DNA of 33,297 nt from Phycisphaerae bacterium (GTDB taxonomy: Bacteria; Planctomycetota; Phycisphaerae; Phycisphaerales; SM1A02): the NCBI GenBank assembly GCA_016873375.1, contig VGXJ01000001.1, positions 1 through 33,297 on the forward strand, given 5' to 3'. The notes below the pieces were generated by a model. It worked only from the letters and a program-made list of their open reading frames with translations. It had not been told where the DNA came from and made no database searches. This document shows, in pieces, positions 1 through 8,434 of the stretch. A program made the translations under genes and the position numbers. Numbering within the stretch: position 1 is the stretch's first letter; the number at the start of each line of letters is the position of its first letter.

Positions 1-192
1 GGCGGCGAACCGAGCCACACCGAACCGGCCAACGCGAGCCAGTGCACCGTCGCGCCTGTCGATGCAGGCAATGGCCGCACGCACGCGGCGATCCTGCTGC
101 GCTGCGTGATCGGCAGCAAGCGCGCCCAGCAAGCCGTGCACGAGCCGTTCGTGAGCTCCGGGCCGGTCCGGATGGTCATCATTCGGCGTCAT
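1..192 (-). CDS. Probable anti-sigma / FecR-like protein, N-terminal fragment
   Basis: The minus strand is open from an ATG at 192 to the window edge (64 codons, no stop). The start overlaps the stop of the ECF sigma gene as ATGA, so the two genes are translationally coupled. The visible part is a charged, soluble Ala/Arg-rich segment beginning MTPNDDHPDRPG. It has no membrane segment and no obvious zinc-finger anti-sigma motif. In planctomycetes the gene after such a sigma factor is very often a FecR-domain or other anti-sigma membrane protein, so the assignment rests on position and family knowledge rather than on a domain seen here. The rest lies outside the window. Confidence 0.6.
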   Translation of the reverse strand, partial: MTPNDDHPDRPGAHERLVHGLLGALAADHAAQQDRRVRAAIACIDRRDGALARVGRFGVARFAA

Positions 193-728
193 GCTGGTAC
201 TCCGTCGAGGAATCCCTTGATGCGCAGGCACTCGGCGAGCTGCAGTCGCGCGCGGTAGAGGCGCTTGCGGAAGGTCTCGTCGTTGGTCCCGGCGGTCGAT
301 GCGGCCACGCGCGGGTCGAGCGACTGAGCGTAGACCAACTCGATGGCCTCGCGCTGCTCGGGTGCCAAGTGCTGCATGCAGTCCATGAGTGGTTGCAATC
401 GATCGTTGAAGTGGTCGGCGGGCCGTTGCTCAATGCGGGCGAACTGCTGCTCGATGTGCAGTGTTGCCGCATCACCGGCGATCTCATGGCGGCGCTGCTG
501 CTTGCGCGCGAGGCCAAGCAGCGTGTTGCGCGCGATCCCTCGCAGCCAAGGCGCGAAGGGTCGACTGCGGTCGAAGTCAGGAAGGCGCCGCCAGGCGACG
601 ATGTTCGTCTCCTGGAAGGCGTCCTCGACCAGCGTGCTGCTCCAAGCCGTGGCCCGGAGGTACGCCATCAGCATGTCGGCGTGCTCCCGCATGAGGATCT
701 CGAAGGCTTGGCTGTTTCGGCGGTCCAT
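189..728 (-). CDS. ECF-type RNA polymerase sigma factor (sigma-70 family)
   Basis: This 179-residue protein has the usual two-domain ECF layout. Region 2 lies near residues 8-70, with an acidic stretch (LVEDAFQETNIVAWRRL) and then PFAPWLRGIARN, typical of the sigma2 core-binding and -10 recognition helices. Region 4 lies near residues 112-170 and contains LAPEQREAIELVYAQSL followed by a helix-turn-helix with TFRKRLYRARLQLAECL. The protein would direct RNA polymerase to a specific set of promoters. It starts at an ATG at 728, and its stop overlaps the start of the putative anti-sigma partner (ATGA), the usual arrangement for a regulated sigma/anti-sigma pair. It is transcribed divergently from the ABC exporter across 65 bases. 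The regulon cannot be read from the sequence. Confidence 0.9.
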   Translation of the reverse strand: MDRRNSQAFEILMREHADMLMAYLRATAWSSTLVEDAFQETNIVAWRRLPDFDRSRPFAPWLRGIARNTLLGLARKQQRRHEIAGDAATLHIEQQFARIEQRPADHFNDRLQPLMDCMQHLAPEQREAIELVYAQSLDPRVAASTAGTNDETFRKRLYRARLQLAECLRIKGFLDGVPA

Positions 729-793
729 CGCAGGTCATTGTCGCACGCACCCCCGCCTGGGACATGCGGCCGGATAGAGTTCGGCCCTTTCCC
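729..793. promoter_or_regulatory. Divergent intergenic region between sigma factor and ABC exporter
   Basis: This 65-base gap separates divergently transcribed genes and must hold both promoters unless one is leaderless. I see no convincing sigma-70 hexamers or inverted repeat. An upstream in-frame ATG at 764 would extend the permease by ten polar residues, but starting at 794 puts the first membrane segment in its normal place. Confidence 0.35.
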
Positions 794-1966
794 ATGCTGC
801 GGATCGCGATCAAGATGCTCTTTGGCGACGGAGCCCGGTTCTACGGGATCCTGCTTGGCCTTGCGTTCGCCAGCCTGCTGATCGCCCAGCAGTCCAGCAT
901 CTTCGTCGGCTTGATGAGCCGGACGAGCGCCTTCATCCGCGACACCCCGCAGGCCGACATCTGGGTCACCGATCCCGACCTGCTCTCGGTCGACGATGCC
1001 AAGGCGCTTCGTGACACCGATCTCCAGCGGGTGCGCGGGGTGCCCGGCGTGGCGTGGGCCGTGCCGCTCTTCAAGGGCCTGCTTGGGGTGAAGCTCGGCG
1101 ACGGGCGGCGCACGGTCTGCGAGGTCGTGGGCATCGATGATGCCACGCTCATCGGCGGACCGCACACCATGCTCGACGGCCAGGTCGCCGATTTGCGTCA
1201 GGCCGATGCCGTCATCGTCGACAATCGTCGGCTCGCGCGAGAACTGCGCATGGATACCGGTGAACGGGGCCCCGATGGCCGCCCGATCTACCGACCGATG
1301 AGGATCGGCGACGAGATGGAGCTCAACGAGCGACGCGCTGTGGTCGTGGGCATCTGCGACAACAACGAGAGTTTCCAGTACGCGCCGCAGGTCTACACGA
1401 CCTACTCGCGCGCACTGCAGTTTCAGCCCGCGGTGCGGCGGGTGATGAGCATGGTGCTCGTCAGGGCGGAGCCGGGTAAGGATCCGACGGAACTGGCGCG
1501 ACAGATTCAGGCGCGCACGGGGCTGAGCGCGCTGCCCGCATCGCCCTTCGAGTGGAAGACGATCGGCTTCTGGATGCGAGAGACCGGCATTCCCATCAAC
1601 TTCGGGATCGCGATCGCCCTGGGCTTCTTCGTCGGTGTCGCGATCGCCGGCCAGATGTTCTACAACTTCACGCTGGAGAACCTCAAGTACTTCGGCGCGA
1701 TGAAGGCGATGGGCGCGAGCTCATGGCTGCTGCTGCGGATGGTCGCGCTGCAGGGGGTGGTCGCCGGTGCGATCGGCCTGGGCCTCGGGCTCGGCCTGGC
1801 CAGTGCGTTCGGGCTGTCGAACAATCCGGATCGCCTTGCGTTCGTCATGACCTGGCACATCCCCGTCATCACGGCCGGCGCCGTGCTGGTCATCGTGGTG
1901 GGGGCGAGCCTCATCAGCATGATCCGCGTAATCCGGCTCGACCCCAAGAGCGTGTTCGAGGGATGA
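794..1966 (+). CDS. DevC-like ABC exporter permease (FtsX/MacB type)
   Basis: This 390-residue inner-membrane permease has the four-helix FtsX/MacB topology. One helix lies near residues 9-32, followed by a large extracytoplasmic domain, then three helices near 270-290, 311-341 and 356-379. The last loop contains YFGAMKAMGAS, the coupling-helix type motif of DevC-like permeases. The gene overlaps the ATPase gene as ATGA, and the membrane-fusion protein follows, so this is a DevCAB-type tripartite exporter in the order C-A-B. Such systems export glycolipids, lipids or small hydrophobic compounds; the substrate here is unknown. I chose the ATG at 794 over 764 because it places the amphipathic MLRIAIKML helix directly before the first membrane span. 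No TolC-like gene is in the window. Confidence 0.87.
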   Translation: MLRIAIKMLFGDGARFYGILLGLAFASLLIAQQSSIFVGLMSRTSAFIRDTPQADIWVTDPDLLSVDDAKALRDTDLQRVRGVPGVAWAVPLFKGLLGVKLGDGRRTVCEVVGIDDATLIGGPHTMLDGQVADLRQADAVIVDNRRLARELRMDTGERGPDGRPIYRPMRIGDEMELNERRAVVVGICDNNESFQYAPQVYTTYSRALQFQPAVRRVMSMVLVRAEPGKDPTELARQIQARTGLSALPASPFEWKTIGFWMRETGIPINFGIAIALGFFVGVAIAGQMFYNFTLENLKYFGAMKAMGASSWLLLRMVALQGVVAGAIGLGLGLGLASAFGLSNNPDRLAFVMTWHIPVITAGAVLVIVVGASLISMIRVIRLDPKSVFEG

Positions 1967-2679
1967 CGGCGGTGGCCAACAACCTCGCGATCGATGCCAC
2001 CGGCGTGACCAAGGCCTACGGCAAGGGCGAGAATCGTGTGGTTGCACTCGCTGGCGCCGATTTGCGCGTGCCGTACGGCGAGCTGGTGATGCTCGTGGGC
2101 CCATCGGGCTGCGGCAAGACCACGCTCATTTCGATCCTGGCCGGTTTGCTGACGCGCGATGGTGGCTCGTGCAGCGTGCTGGGCGTGGATCCCCAGGCGC
2201 TGCGCAACGGGCCTCGGACCACCTGGCGCGGGCGCAACGTGGGCTTCGTGTTCCAGCAGTTCAACCTCGTGCCCACGGTCACGGCGCAGGAGAATGTGGC
2301 GATACCGCTCCTCATCCAAGGCACGCCGCGCGCCGAGGCGATGGGCCGCGCCGGTGACATGCTCCGCAAGGTCGGGCTCTGCGGTCGCGAGCGCAGCTTG
2401 CCGCCCCAGATGTCAGGTGGCCAGCAGCAGCGCGTGGCGATTGCGCGGGCGCTCGCGCCCAATCCACGGCTGCTCGTGTGCGACGAACCCACGAGCGCGC
2501 TCGATGGTGCCACCGGCCAGAGCGTGATGGAACTTGTCGCCCGCGCCGCCCGCGAGAATGGGCACGCCGTGGTGGTGATCACGCATGATGAACGCATCTT
2601 TCGGTTCGCGAACCGCATCGTCCACATGGACGATGGCCGGGTCACGCGCACCGATGAACCACTGAAGGAGCCCGCATGA
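1963..2679 (+). CDS. DevA-like ABC exporter ATP-binding protein (LolD/MacB family)
   Basis: This 238-residue nucleotide-binding subunit has Walker A GPSGCGKTT at residues 46-54, Q-loop region FVFQQFN, signature MSGGQQQR at 150-157, Walker B LLVCDE at 170-175 followed by PTSALD, and an H-loop histidine in VVITHDE. It would energise the permease encoded just upstream. The ATG at 1963 overlaps the permease stop (ATGA). Its own stop overlaps the start of the membrane-fusion gene in the same way. The reading frame stays open upstream into the permease gene, but those residues look like an out-of-frame shadow, so the overlap start is preferred. The length is typical for LolD/DevA proteins. Confidence 0.93.
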   Translation: MTAVANNLAIDATGVTKAYGKGENRVVALAGADLRVPYGELVMLVGPSGCGKTTLISILAGLLTRDGGSCSVLGVDPQALRNGPRTTWRGRNVGFVFQQFNLVPTVTAQENVAIPLLIQGTPRAEAMGRAGDMLRKVGLCGRERSLPPQMSGGQQQRVAIARALAPNPRLLVCDEPTSALDGATGQSVMELVARAARENGHAVVVITHDERIFRFANRIVHMDDGRVTRTDEPLKEPA

Positions 2680-3569
2680 ACCTGCGCTCGGTCGTCCTGC
2701 CCATCCTCGCCGTTGCCGGCCTCGTTGCCACCGTCGCTGCCGTCAAGAAGATGGAGTTCCGCACGCTCGATGTGCCGGTGCTCCTCACGCCCGCGCCAAG
2801 CCCCTTCGAGAGCCGCATCGCGGCCACGGGCCTCGTCGAGCCGCTCGGTGGAGTGATCTATGCGGATGCTGCCGATGCCGGCGTGGTCGGTCGGGTGGCG
2901 GTCGCGGAGGGCGATGCAGTCAAGGTCGGCGACATCCTGTGGGAACTCGATCACACTCGCACCAAGGCGGAGCTCGGCCTGGCCGAGGCCGAGCGGATGG
3001 TGGCCGAGGCACAGCTCGTGGACGAGGAGGTCCGGCTCAGGGCACTCATGGAGAGCGGTGCGTCCGAAGTCCTCCCGCAGGTCGAGCGGGTCGCGCGTGA
3101 ACAGTCCGTCAAGGTTGCGGTGGCGCGGCTGCAGCGCGCCACGGCGCAGGTCGATGCATCACGGGCGCAATTGCAACGCGAAACCGTGCACAGCCCGATC
3201 GACGGCACGGTGCTCTTCGTCGATGTCCGGGCGGGGGAATACGCACCTCCCGGTGGGCGCCGCATGGCGATCGGATCGATCGATCCCATGCAGGTTCGCG
3301 TGGACATCGATGAGGTGGAGTTTGCGCGATTCGCGCAGGGTGGCAAGGCGCAGGCGAGCCTCCGTGGCGTGCCTCGAAGTTCCCTTCCGCTCACGTTCCT
3401 GCGCGTGGTGCCGCTCGTGCAACCCAAGCGCACGCTGACGGGGGAGGCCGCCGAACGCATCGACACCCGCGTGGTCCAGGTCATCTATGAACTGGGCCAG
3501 GGCACGCATCGCGTGCAGCCCGGCCAGGTCGTCGACGTCTACATCGAGGTTCCCGATACCGCGCAGTGA
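2676..3569 (+). CDS. DevB/HlyD-family membrane-fusion protein
   Basis: This 297-residue periplasmic adaptor is anchored by an N-terminal hydrophobic segment (residues 5-23). A split lipoyl/barrel-sandwich domain follows: the first half covers about residues 60-92 (GVVGRVAVAEGDAVKVGDIL) and the second half starts at TVHSPIDGTVL (170-180). Between them lies an Ala/Glu/Arg-rich coiled-coil hairpin (about 95-168). A beta-barrel region fills about 200-290. Such proteins link an inner-membrane ABC exporter to an outer-membrane channel. The start overlaps the ATPase stop (ATGA), so all three exporter genes are translationally coupled. The gene converges on fumC with 18 bases between the two stops. 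Confidence 0.88.
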   Translation: MNLRSVVLPILAVAGLVATVAAVKKMEFRTLDVPVLLTPAPSPFESRIAATGLVEPLGGVIYADAADAGVVGRVAVAEGDAVKVGDILWELDHTRTKAELGLAEAERMVAEAQLVDEEVRLRALMESGASEVLPQVERVAREQSVKVAVARLQRATAQVDASRAQLQRETVHSPIDGTVLFVDVRAGEYAPPGGRRMAIGSIDPMQVRVDIDEVEFARFAQGGKAQASLRGVPRSSLPLTFLRVVPLVQPKRTLTGEAAERIDTRVVQVIYELGQGTHRVQPGQVVDVYIEVPDTAQ

Positions 3570-3578
3570 TCGCTGCGC
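3561..3578. terminator. Possible bidirectional hairpin between convergent genes
   Basis: GCGCAG and CTGCGC form a perfect six-base inverted repeat around a six-base loop. The repeat spans the stop codon of the membrane-fusion gene and lies ten bases from the fumC stop. It is followed by GTTTGG rather than a true T-run, so an intrinsic terminator is only a possibility. Confidence 0.3.
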
Positions 3579-3587
3579 GTTTGGCCA

Positions 3588-4985
3588 TCAGGCCGGCCGC
3601 ACCATGTCCTTGGGCTGCACCACACGGTCGTAGGTCGCCGCATCGACATGGCCGAGAGCCAGCGCCGCCTCCTTCAGCGTCGTGCCGTCATGGTGCGCCT
3701 TCTTGGCGATCGCACTGGCCTTGTCGTAGCCGATGTGCGGCGCGAGCGCGGTGACCAGCATGAGCGAGCGTTCGACCAGTTCGGCCACGCGCTTCTCGTC
3801 GACGGTGATCCCCTCGGCACAGAATTCGCGGAACGCATCGCAGGTTCCCGTGATGAGTTCGCAGCTCTGCAGGAAGTTGTGGGCGATCACCGGCTTGAAG
3901 ACATTCAGCTCGAAGTTGCCCTGGCTCGCGGCGGTGAGGATCGCCTGGTTGTTGGCCATGACCTGCACGCAGACCATGGTCATGCTCTCGGCCTGCGTCG
4001 GATTGACCTTGCCCGGCATGATGCTGCTGCCCGGTTCGTTCTCGGGGATGACCAGCTCGCCGATGCCGCAGCGGGGTCCGCTGGAGAGCCAACGAACATC
4101 GTTGGCGATCTTCATGAGTCCGGCAGCGAGTGCGGCGAGGCAACCGTGCGCAACCGCCACGTTCTCGTGGCCGGCAAGCGCCTGGAACTTGTTGGGAGCG
4201 CCCACGAACGGGACGCCGGTCGCCTTCGCCAGTTCCGCGCTGACCTTCTCGCTGAAGCCCTTGGGCGCGTTCAGGCCGGTGCCGACGGCCGTGCCGCCGA
4301 TCGCGAGTCGATGCATCAAGGGCAGCGTCGCGCGGATCGACTCGACGGCGATGTCGAGTTGTGCGACCCATCCGCTCATCGCTTGGCCGACCGTCAGCGG
4401 CACCGCATCCTGCAGGTGGGTGCGGCCGATCTTCACGATGCCATCGAACGCCTTGGCCTTGGCAGCGAAGGCATCGCGGAGTCGGATCACCGCGGGGATC
4501 ACCTCGCGCTCGACCTCGAGCGCGCAGGCGACATGCAGCGCGGTCGGGAAGGTGTCGTTCGAGGACTGGCCCATGTTCACGTCGTCGTTGGGGTGGATGG
4601 GCTTCTTGCTGCCCATCGTGCCGCCCGCCAGCTCAATCGCGCGATTCGAGATCACCTCGTTCACGTTCATGTTGGTCTGCGTGCCCGAGCCGGTCTGCCA
4701 GACCTTGAGCGGAAAGTGGTCGTGGAGCTTGCCGGCGATGACCTCGTCGGCCGCGCGCACGATCAGGTCCATCTTCTCCTTGGACAGACCGCCCGCACCA
4801 TGGTTGGCGATGGCGCAGGCCTTCTTGAGCATGGCCATCGCGGTGATGATCTGCCGCGGCATGGTGTCGCCGAAGGGAAAGTGGTGGTGGCTGCGCTCGG
4901 TCTGCGCGCCCCAGTAGCGGTCGCAGGCGACCTGGATGGGGCCGAAGGCGTCGGTCTCGGTACGGGTGGCGGTGTTCTGGTTCAT
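3588..4985 (-). CDS. fumC: Fumarate hydratase, class II
   Basis: This 465-residue cytoplasmic enzyme converts fumarate and L-malate reversibly in the TCA cycle. The fumarate-lyase signature SSIMPGKVNP is at residues 320-329. The N-terminal substrate-binding region GSGTQTNMNVNEV and the NDDVNMGQSSND block are also present, as in class II (iron-independent) fumarases; aspartase and argininosuccinate lyase fit less well. The length matches the family (about 460). An in-frame TTG at 5000 would overlap the rmlC stop, but the ATG at 4985 gives the conventional N-terminus and lies 11 bases after that stop. The gene is the last of five minus-strand genes led by the rhamnose operon, an unusual place for a TCA enzyme. 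Confidence 0.95.
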   Translation of the reverse strand: MNQNTATRTETDAFGPIQVACDRYWGAQTERSHHHFPFGDTMPRQIITAMAMLKKACAIANHGAGGLSKEKMDLIVRAADEVIAGKLHDHFPLKVWQTGSGTQTNMNVNEVISNRAIELAGGTMGSKKPIHPNDDVNMGQSSNDTFPTALHVACALEVEREVIPAVIRLRDAFAAKAKAFDGIVKIGRTHLQDAVPLTVGQAMSGWVAQLDIAVESIRATLPLMHRLAIGGTAVGTGLNAPKGFSEKVSAELAKATGVPFVGAPNKFQALAGHENVAVAHGCLAALAAGLMKIANDVRWLSSGPRCGIGELVIPENEPGSSIMPGKVNPTQAESMTMVCVQVMANNQAILTAASQGNFELNVFKPVIAHNFLQSCELITGTCDAFREFCAEGITVDEKRVAELVERSLMLVTALAPHIGYDKASAIAKKAHHDGTTLKEAALALGHVDAATYDRVVQPKDMVRPA

Positions 4986-4996
4986 GGTTGTCGTCT

Positions 4997-5554
4997 TCAA
5001 TCGTTCGGCGTTGGAAGGACAGCGGCACGAAGCAGCGGGGCGGCGGCATCCTTCGCCGAGAGCAGCGCGGCATCAGGCAAGGGCCAGGAGATGCCGAGTT
5101 CGGGATCGTTCCACCGTACGGATCGCTCGTGTTCCTTGCTCCAAGGGGCTGTCACCTTGTACGCGATCTCAGTGCAGTCCTCAAGGGCCATCAGGCCGTG
5201 GGCAAGGCCCTCGGGGATCCACAGCTGCCGCGGTATCACCGTGTCCAGTTCGATGGTGGCATGCCGGCCGAAGGTGGGGCTGTCGCACCGAAGATCCACC
5301 ACCGCGTGGAAGGACCGGCCTCGGAGCAGCCGCACGAGCTTTCCCTGCGCGAAGGGCGGGATCTGGTAATGCAGTCCTCGGACCACGCCGCGCGCACTCA
5401 TCGAGTGGTTGTCCTGCACGAAGCGCAGATCGGTGCCGATGGCTGCAGCGAAGCCGGCATCCGAATGAGTCTCCATGAACCAGCCCCGTGCATCGTGGTG
5501 CATCGACGGCTCCAGCGTGAGCACGCCGGGCAGGATCGTGGTGCGGACGATCAT
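4997..5554 (-). CDS. rfbC: dTDP-4-dehydrorhamnose 3,5-epimerase
   Basis: This 185-residue cupin-fold enzyme epimerises C3 and C5 of dTDP-4-keto-6-deoxyglucose, the third step to dTDP-L-rhamnose. Family landmarks are visible: FVQDNHS at 45-51, RGLHYQ with the catalytic-type His62, VVDLRCDSPTFG, and LWIPEGLAHGL followed by the conserved Tyr132 in AYKVT. The start overlaps the rmlA stop (ATGA), and the stop lies 11 bases before the fumC ATG. The length is normal for RmlC. Confidence 0.95.
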   Translation of the reverse strand: MIVRTTILPGVLTLEPSMHHDARGWFMETHSDAGFAAAIGTDLRFVQDNHSMSARGVVRGLHYQIPPFAQGKLVRLLRGRSFHAVVDLRCDSPTFGRHATIELDTVIPRQLWIPEGLAHGLMALEDCTEIAYKVTAPWSKEHERSVRWNDPELGISWPLPDAALLSAKDAAAPLLRAAVLPTPND

Positions 5555-6435
5555 GGATGAAGCGTCTCGGCGGCGATGCGCATCAGGTAGCGCCCGTACT
5601 CGGTGGTCGCCATCGGCTTGGCCAGCCGCTCGACTTCAGTGCGGTTGATCCAGCCTTGCCGAAACGCGATCTCTTCCGGGCAGGCCACCTTCAGGCCCTG
5701 CCGACGCTCAAGGGTGGCGATGAACTGGCCTGCCTCGAGCAGGGATTCGTGGGTTCCTGTGTCGAGCCAGGCGAAGCCGCGCCCCATCACTTCCACATGA
5801 AGCGTTCCGGCCTCGAGGTAAGCACGATTGACGTCGGTGATCTCGAGTTCTCCCCGTGCACTGGGCCTGAGCTTGCGCACCACATCGACCACGGAGGCAT
5901 CATGGAAGTAGAGACCGGTCACGGCGAGATTCGACCGAGGTGCGGCCGGCTTTTCCTCGATGGAGGCGGCGCGCCCGTCATTGGTGAGTTCCACGACCCC
6001 GTACCGCTCGGGATCATTCACCGCATGCGCCATCACCGTCGCGCCTTGCTCCCGGGCCGCGGCCCTGCGCAGCAGCCCTTGCAGATCGTGTCCATGGAAC
6101 AGGTTGTCACCGAGCACCAATGCTGATGGGCATCCGTCGAGGAAGCGCTCGCCGATGAGGTACGCCTGTGCAATACCCTCCGGCCGAGGCTGCACCTCGT
6201 AGCGGATCGAGAGTCCAAGGCGTGAACCATCGCCGAGCAGCCGCTCGAAGCGTGGCGTGTCATCCGGAGTCGAGATGACCAGGATGTCCCGGATCCCCGC
6301 GAGCATCAGCGTGCTCAACGGGTAGTAGATCATCGGCTTGTCATAGATCGGGAGCAATTGCTTGCTGACCACGAGCGTTGCAGGGTGGAGCCGTGACCCC
6401 GATCCGCCCGCGAGGATGATGCCGCGTCGATTCAT
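5551..6435 (-). CDS. rfbA: Glucose-1-phosphate thymidylyltransferase
   Basis: This 294-residue enzyme makes dTDP-glucose from dTTP and glucose-1-phosphate, the first committed step of the rhamnose pathway. The nucleotidyltransferase signature LAGGSGSRLHP is at the N-terminus (residues 8-18), followed by KQLLPIYDKPMIYYPL, typical of RmlA. LGDNLFHGHDL supplies the metal-binding Asp. The ATG at 6435 overlaps the rmlD stop (ATGA). The frame is open 17 codons further upstream, but that part reads as unrelated charged sequence. The length agrees with the short (about 290-residue) RmlA group. Confidence 0.96.
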   Translation of the reverse strand: MNRRGIILAGGSGSRLHPATLVVSKQLLPIYDKPMIYYPLSTLMLAGIRDILVISTPDDTPRFERLLGDGSRLGLSIRYEVQPRPEGIAQAYLIGERFLDGCPSALVLGDNLFHGHDLQGLLRRAAAREQGATVMAHAVNDPERYGVVELTNDGRAASIEEKPAAPRSNLAVTGLYFHDASVVDVVRKLRPSARGELEITDVNRAYLEAGTLHVEVMGRGFAWLDTGTHESLLEAGQFIATLERRQGLKVACPEEIAFRQGWINRTEVERLAKPMATTEYGRYLMRIAAETLHP

Positions 6436-7319
6436 GGCTGCATCTGCACGATCTGCCGAACCGTCGCCTCGACGCCCTCGTGCCACGACGGACGCGGCTG
6501 CACGAGCAAGGAGTCAAGGCTGCGCGCATCCAATCGCGAATTCTGCGGTCTCATGGCCTTGAGAGGGTAGTCGGCCGAGGTGACGGCAGTGATGGCCTCG
6601 GCCGAGCACTGCAGGGCCATGCCGAGCGAGGCAGCAGTGCGGACTGCGTGGCACGCCACCGCATGCCACGAGGCATGGCCGACGGGCACGGCGTGCAGGA
6701 TCGGGGGCAGTCCGCCATGGGCGGCACCACGCTCCGTGATCGACACGATCGTGGCAGCAAGCCAGTCCGCCTGCGTGGGCGCGCCGATCTGGTCATCTAC
6801 GACGCGCAGCGATGTTCGCTCACAGGCGTGTCGCAGGATCGTCCGGATGAAGTTGCGGCCATGACCCGAGTGAAGCCAGCTCGTCCGGACGACGCATGCC
6901 CGACCGTGGCCTTGACAGGCTCGCTCACCGACCAGCTTGCCCCGTCCGTAGGCATTCAACGGAGCGGGTTCACTCTCCTCGGTCCACGGGGCGTGTCCGC
7001 TTCCATCGAAGACATAGTCCGTTGAGACCTGGAGCAGGGATGCACCGACCCTGCTGCATGCCTCGGCCACTTCCCCAACGGCGACTCCATTGATGCGCGT
7101 GACCAGCGGTTCGTGCTCTTCAGCACGGTCGACATCGGTCCATGCTGCTGCGTTGATGACGGCGTGCGGCTTCGCAGCAGCGATCGATCCGGCGGCATGT
7201 CCCGGCACAGCCAGGTCAGCCATGGAACGATCGGCCATGATGAGGTCCCATGAGGCCGGAGCGGCACGCTCGATCGCTGCACCGAGCTGCCCTCGTGCTC
7301 CGAGCACCAGCACCTTCAT
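6432..7319 (-). CDS. rfbD: dTDP-4-dehydrorhamnose reductase
   Basis: This 295-residue SDR-family reductase performs the last step to dTDP-L-rhamnose with NAD(P)H. The Rossmann motif GARGQLG is at residues 7-13, STDYVFDG at 99-106, and the catalytic Tyr/Lys pair in YGRGK at 124-128. The ATG at 7319 overlaps the rmlB stop (ATGA). The open frame upstream of this ATG runs inside rmlB and is discarded. The internal position between rmlB and rmlA fits a co-translated four-gene pathway. Confidence 0.94.
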   Translation of the reverse strand: MKVLVLGARGQLGAAIERAAPASWDLIMADRSMADLAVPGHAAGSIAAAKPHAVINAAAWTDVDRAEEHEPLVTRINGVAVGEVAEACSRVGASLLQVSTDYVFDGSGHAPWTEESEPAPLNAYGRGKLVGERACQGHGRACVVRTSWLHSGHGRNFIRTILRHACERTSLRVVDDQIGAPTQADWLAATIVSITERGAAHGGLPPILHAVPVGHASWHAVACHAVRTAASLGMALQCSAEAITAVTSADYPLKAMRPQNSRLDARSLDSLLVQPRPSWHEGVEATVRQIVQMQP

Positions 7320-8371
7320 GGACCGTATTGCTCCTTCACCCACGCCGCGTAGGCGCCGCTGCGGATCCGCTCTATCCAGTTTGGATGGTCGAGGTACCAG
7401 CGCACCGTCGCTCGCAGCCCATCGAGCAACGCATGCCTTGGCGACCATCCAAGCTCATCGCGGGTGGATGATGCGTCGATGGCGTAGCGACGGTCATGCC
7501 CGGGACGATCCTCCACGAAACGGATGAGGCGCGCATGCGGAGCACCATCGGGTCGTGCCTCATCGAGGGCGGTACAGAGCGCGTGGACGAGATCGAGGTT
7601 CCGGCACTCGCCGTGCCCTCCGATCAGGTAGGTCGCTCCGGGGGTGCCGCGCTCAAGCACTGCACGCAGTGCAGCGCAGTGGTCCTCGACATGAAGCCAA
7701 TCCCGGACCTGCAGGCCATCCCCGTACACCGGGATCGTTTCGCCCGCGATGGCGCGTGCGATGCACAGGGGAATCAGCTTCTCGGGGAACTGGCGTGGGC
7801 CGTAGTTGTTCGAGCAGTGGGTCGTGAGGGTCGCCAGTCCGTGCGTGACATGCCATGCCCGCACGAGATGATCGGCCGCCGCCTTGCTTGCTGCGTAGGG
7901 ACTGTTGGGTCGATAGGGGCTTGCGCGATGGAAGGCCGCTTCCTGCGGACCAAGCGATCCGAAGACCTCGTCGGTCGAGACGTGAAGGAACCGGAACCCT
8001 GTGCGAGCGTTTCGTCCGCTCGTGGCCAGATGCTCTGAACAGGCCTCGAGCAGGGCGGCCGTCCCCGCCACATTGGTCGAGACGAATGCATCGGCTGACT
8101 TGATCGAACGATCGACATGCGTCTCGGCGGCAAAGTGCACGAGTGCACGCGGCCTGTGTTCCTCGAGCAACGCACGAACGAGCCCGCCATCCCGGATGTC
8201 TCCGTGGACGAACCGATGCTTCGCATCGGCAGGCAAGGTGGAAAGGTTGTCGAGATTCCCCGCGTATGTCAGCAGGTCGAGCGTGACGATGGGTTCATCG
8301 GTCCGCGAGCACCACGCGTGCACGAAGGCACTGCCAATGAAGCCTGCTCCACCAGTGACCAGAACTGCCAC
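7316..8371 (-). CDS. rfbB: dTDP-glucose 4,6-dehydratase
   Basis: This 351-residue extended-SDR enzyme converts dTDP-glucose to dTDP-4-keto-6-deoxyglucose. GGAGFIG is at 7-13, the catalytic STDEVFG at 132-138 and the YAASK pair at 159-163; NNYGPRQFPEKLIP is another RmlB hallmark. The best start is a GTG at 8371, which puts the Rossmann motif at the normal distance from the N-terminus. No clear Shine-Dalgarno sequence precedes it. It is the first gene of the rml operon, and its promoter is expected in the 63-base gap that also holds a strong hairpin. Confidence 0.95.
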   Translation of the reverse strand: MAVLVTGGAGFIGSAFVHAWCSRTDEPIVTLDLLTYAGNLDNLSTLPADAKHRFVHGDIRDGGLVRALLEEHRPRALVHFAAETHVDRSIKSADAFVSTNVAGTAALLEACSEHLATSGRNARTGFRFLHVSTDEVFGSLGPQEAAFHRASPYRPNSPYAASKAAADHLVRAWHVTHGLATLTTHCSNNYGPRQFPEKLIPLCIARAIAGETIPVYGDGLQVRDWLHVEDHCAALRAVLERGTPGATYLIGGHGECRNLDLVHALCTALDEARPDGAPHARLIRFVEDRPGHDRRYAIDASSTRDELGWSPRHALLDGLRATVRWYLDHPNWIERIRSGAYAAWVKEQYGP

Positions 8372-8400
8372 GGGAGGTAGCGTAAGCGAGAAGTCAGTTC

Positions 8401-8430
8401 GTGCCCGGGCCGCAAGGCCGGTCGGGGCAC
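8401..8430 (-). terminator. Strong hairpin downstream of the dockerin mini-protein gene
   Basis: The 30 bases fold into an 11-pair stem with one mismatch (GTGCCC opposite GGGCAC, then GGGCCG opposite CGGTC) around a six-base loop. It starts five bases after the stop of the minus-strand mini-protein gene and ends 30 bases before the rmlB start. No T-run follows on the minus strand, so it may be an inefficient terminator, an mRNA-stabilising hairpin or a leader structure for the rml operon. Confidence 0.4.
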
Positions 8431-8434
8431 CGCG

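Noticed and set aside
3648..5369. A 573-codon open frame on the plus strand antisense to fumC and rmlC
   Set aside because: It lies opposite clearly conserved enzymes, and its translation is low-complexity His/Asp/Arg-rich with no domain. High-GC codon usage routinely opens the antisense frame.
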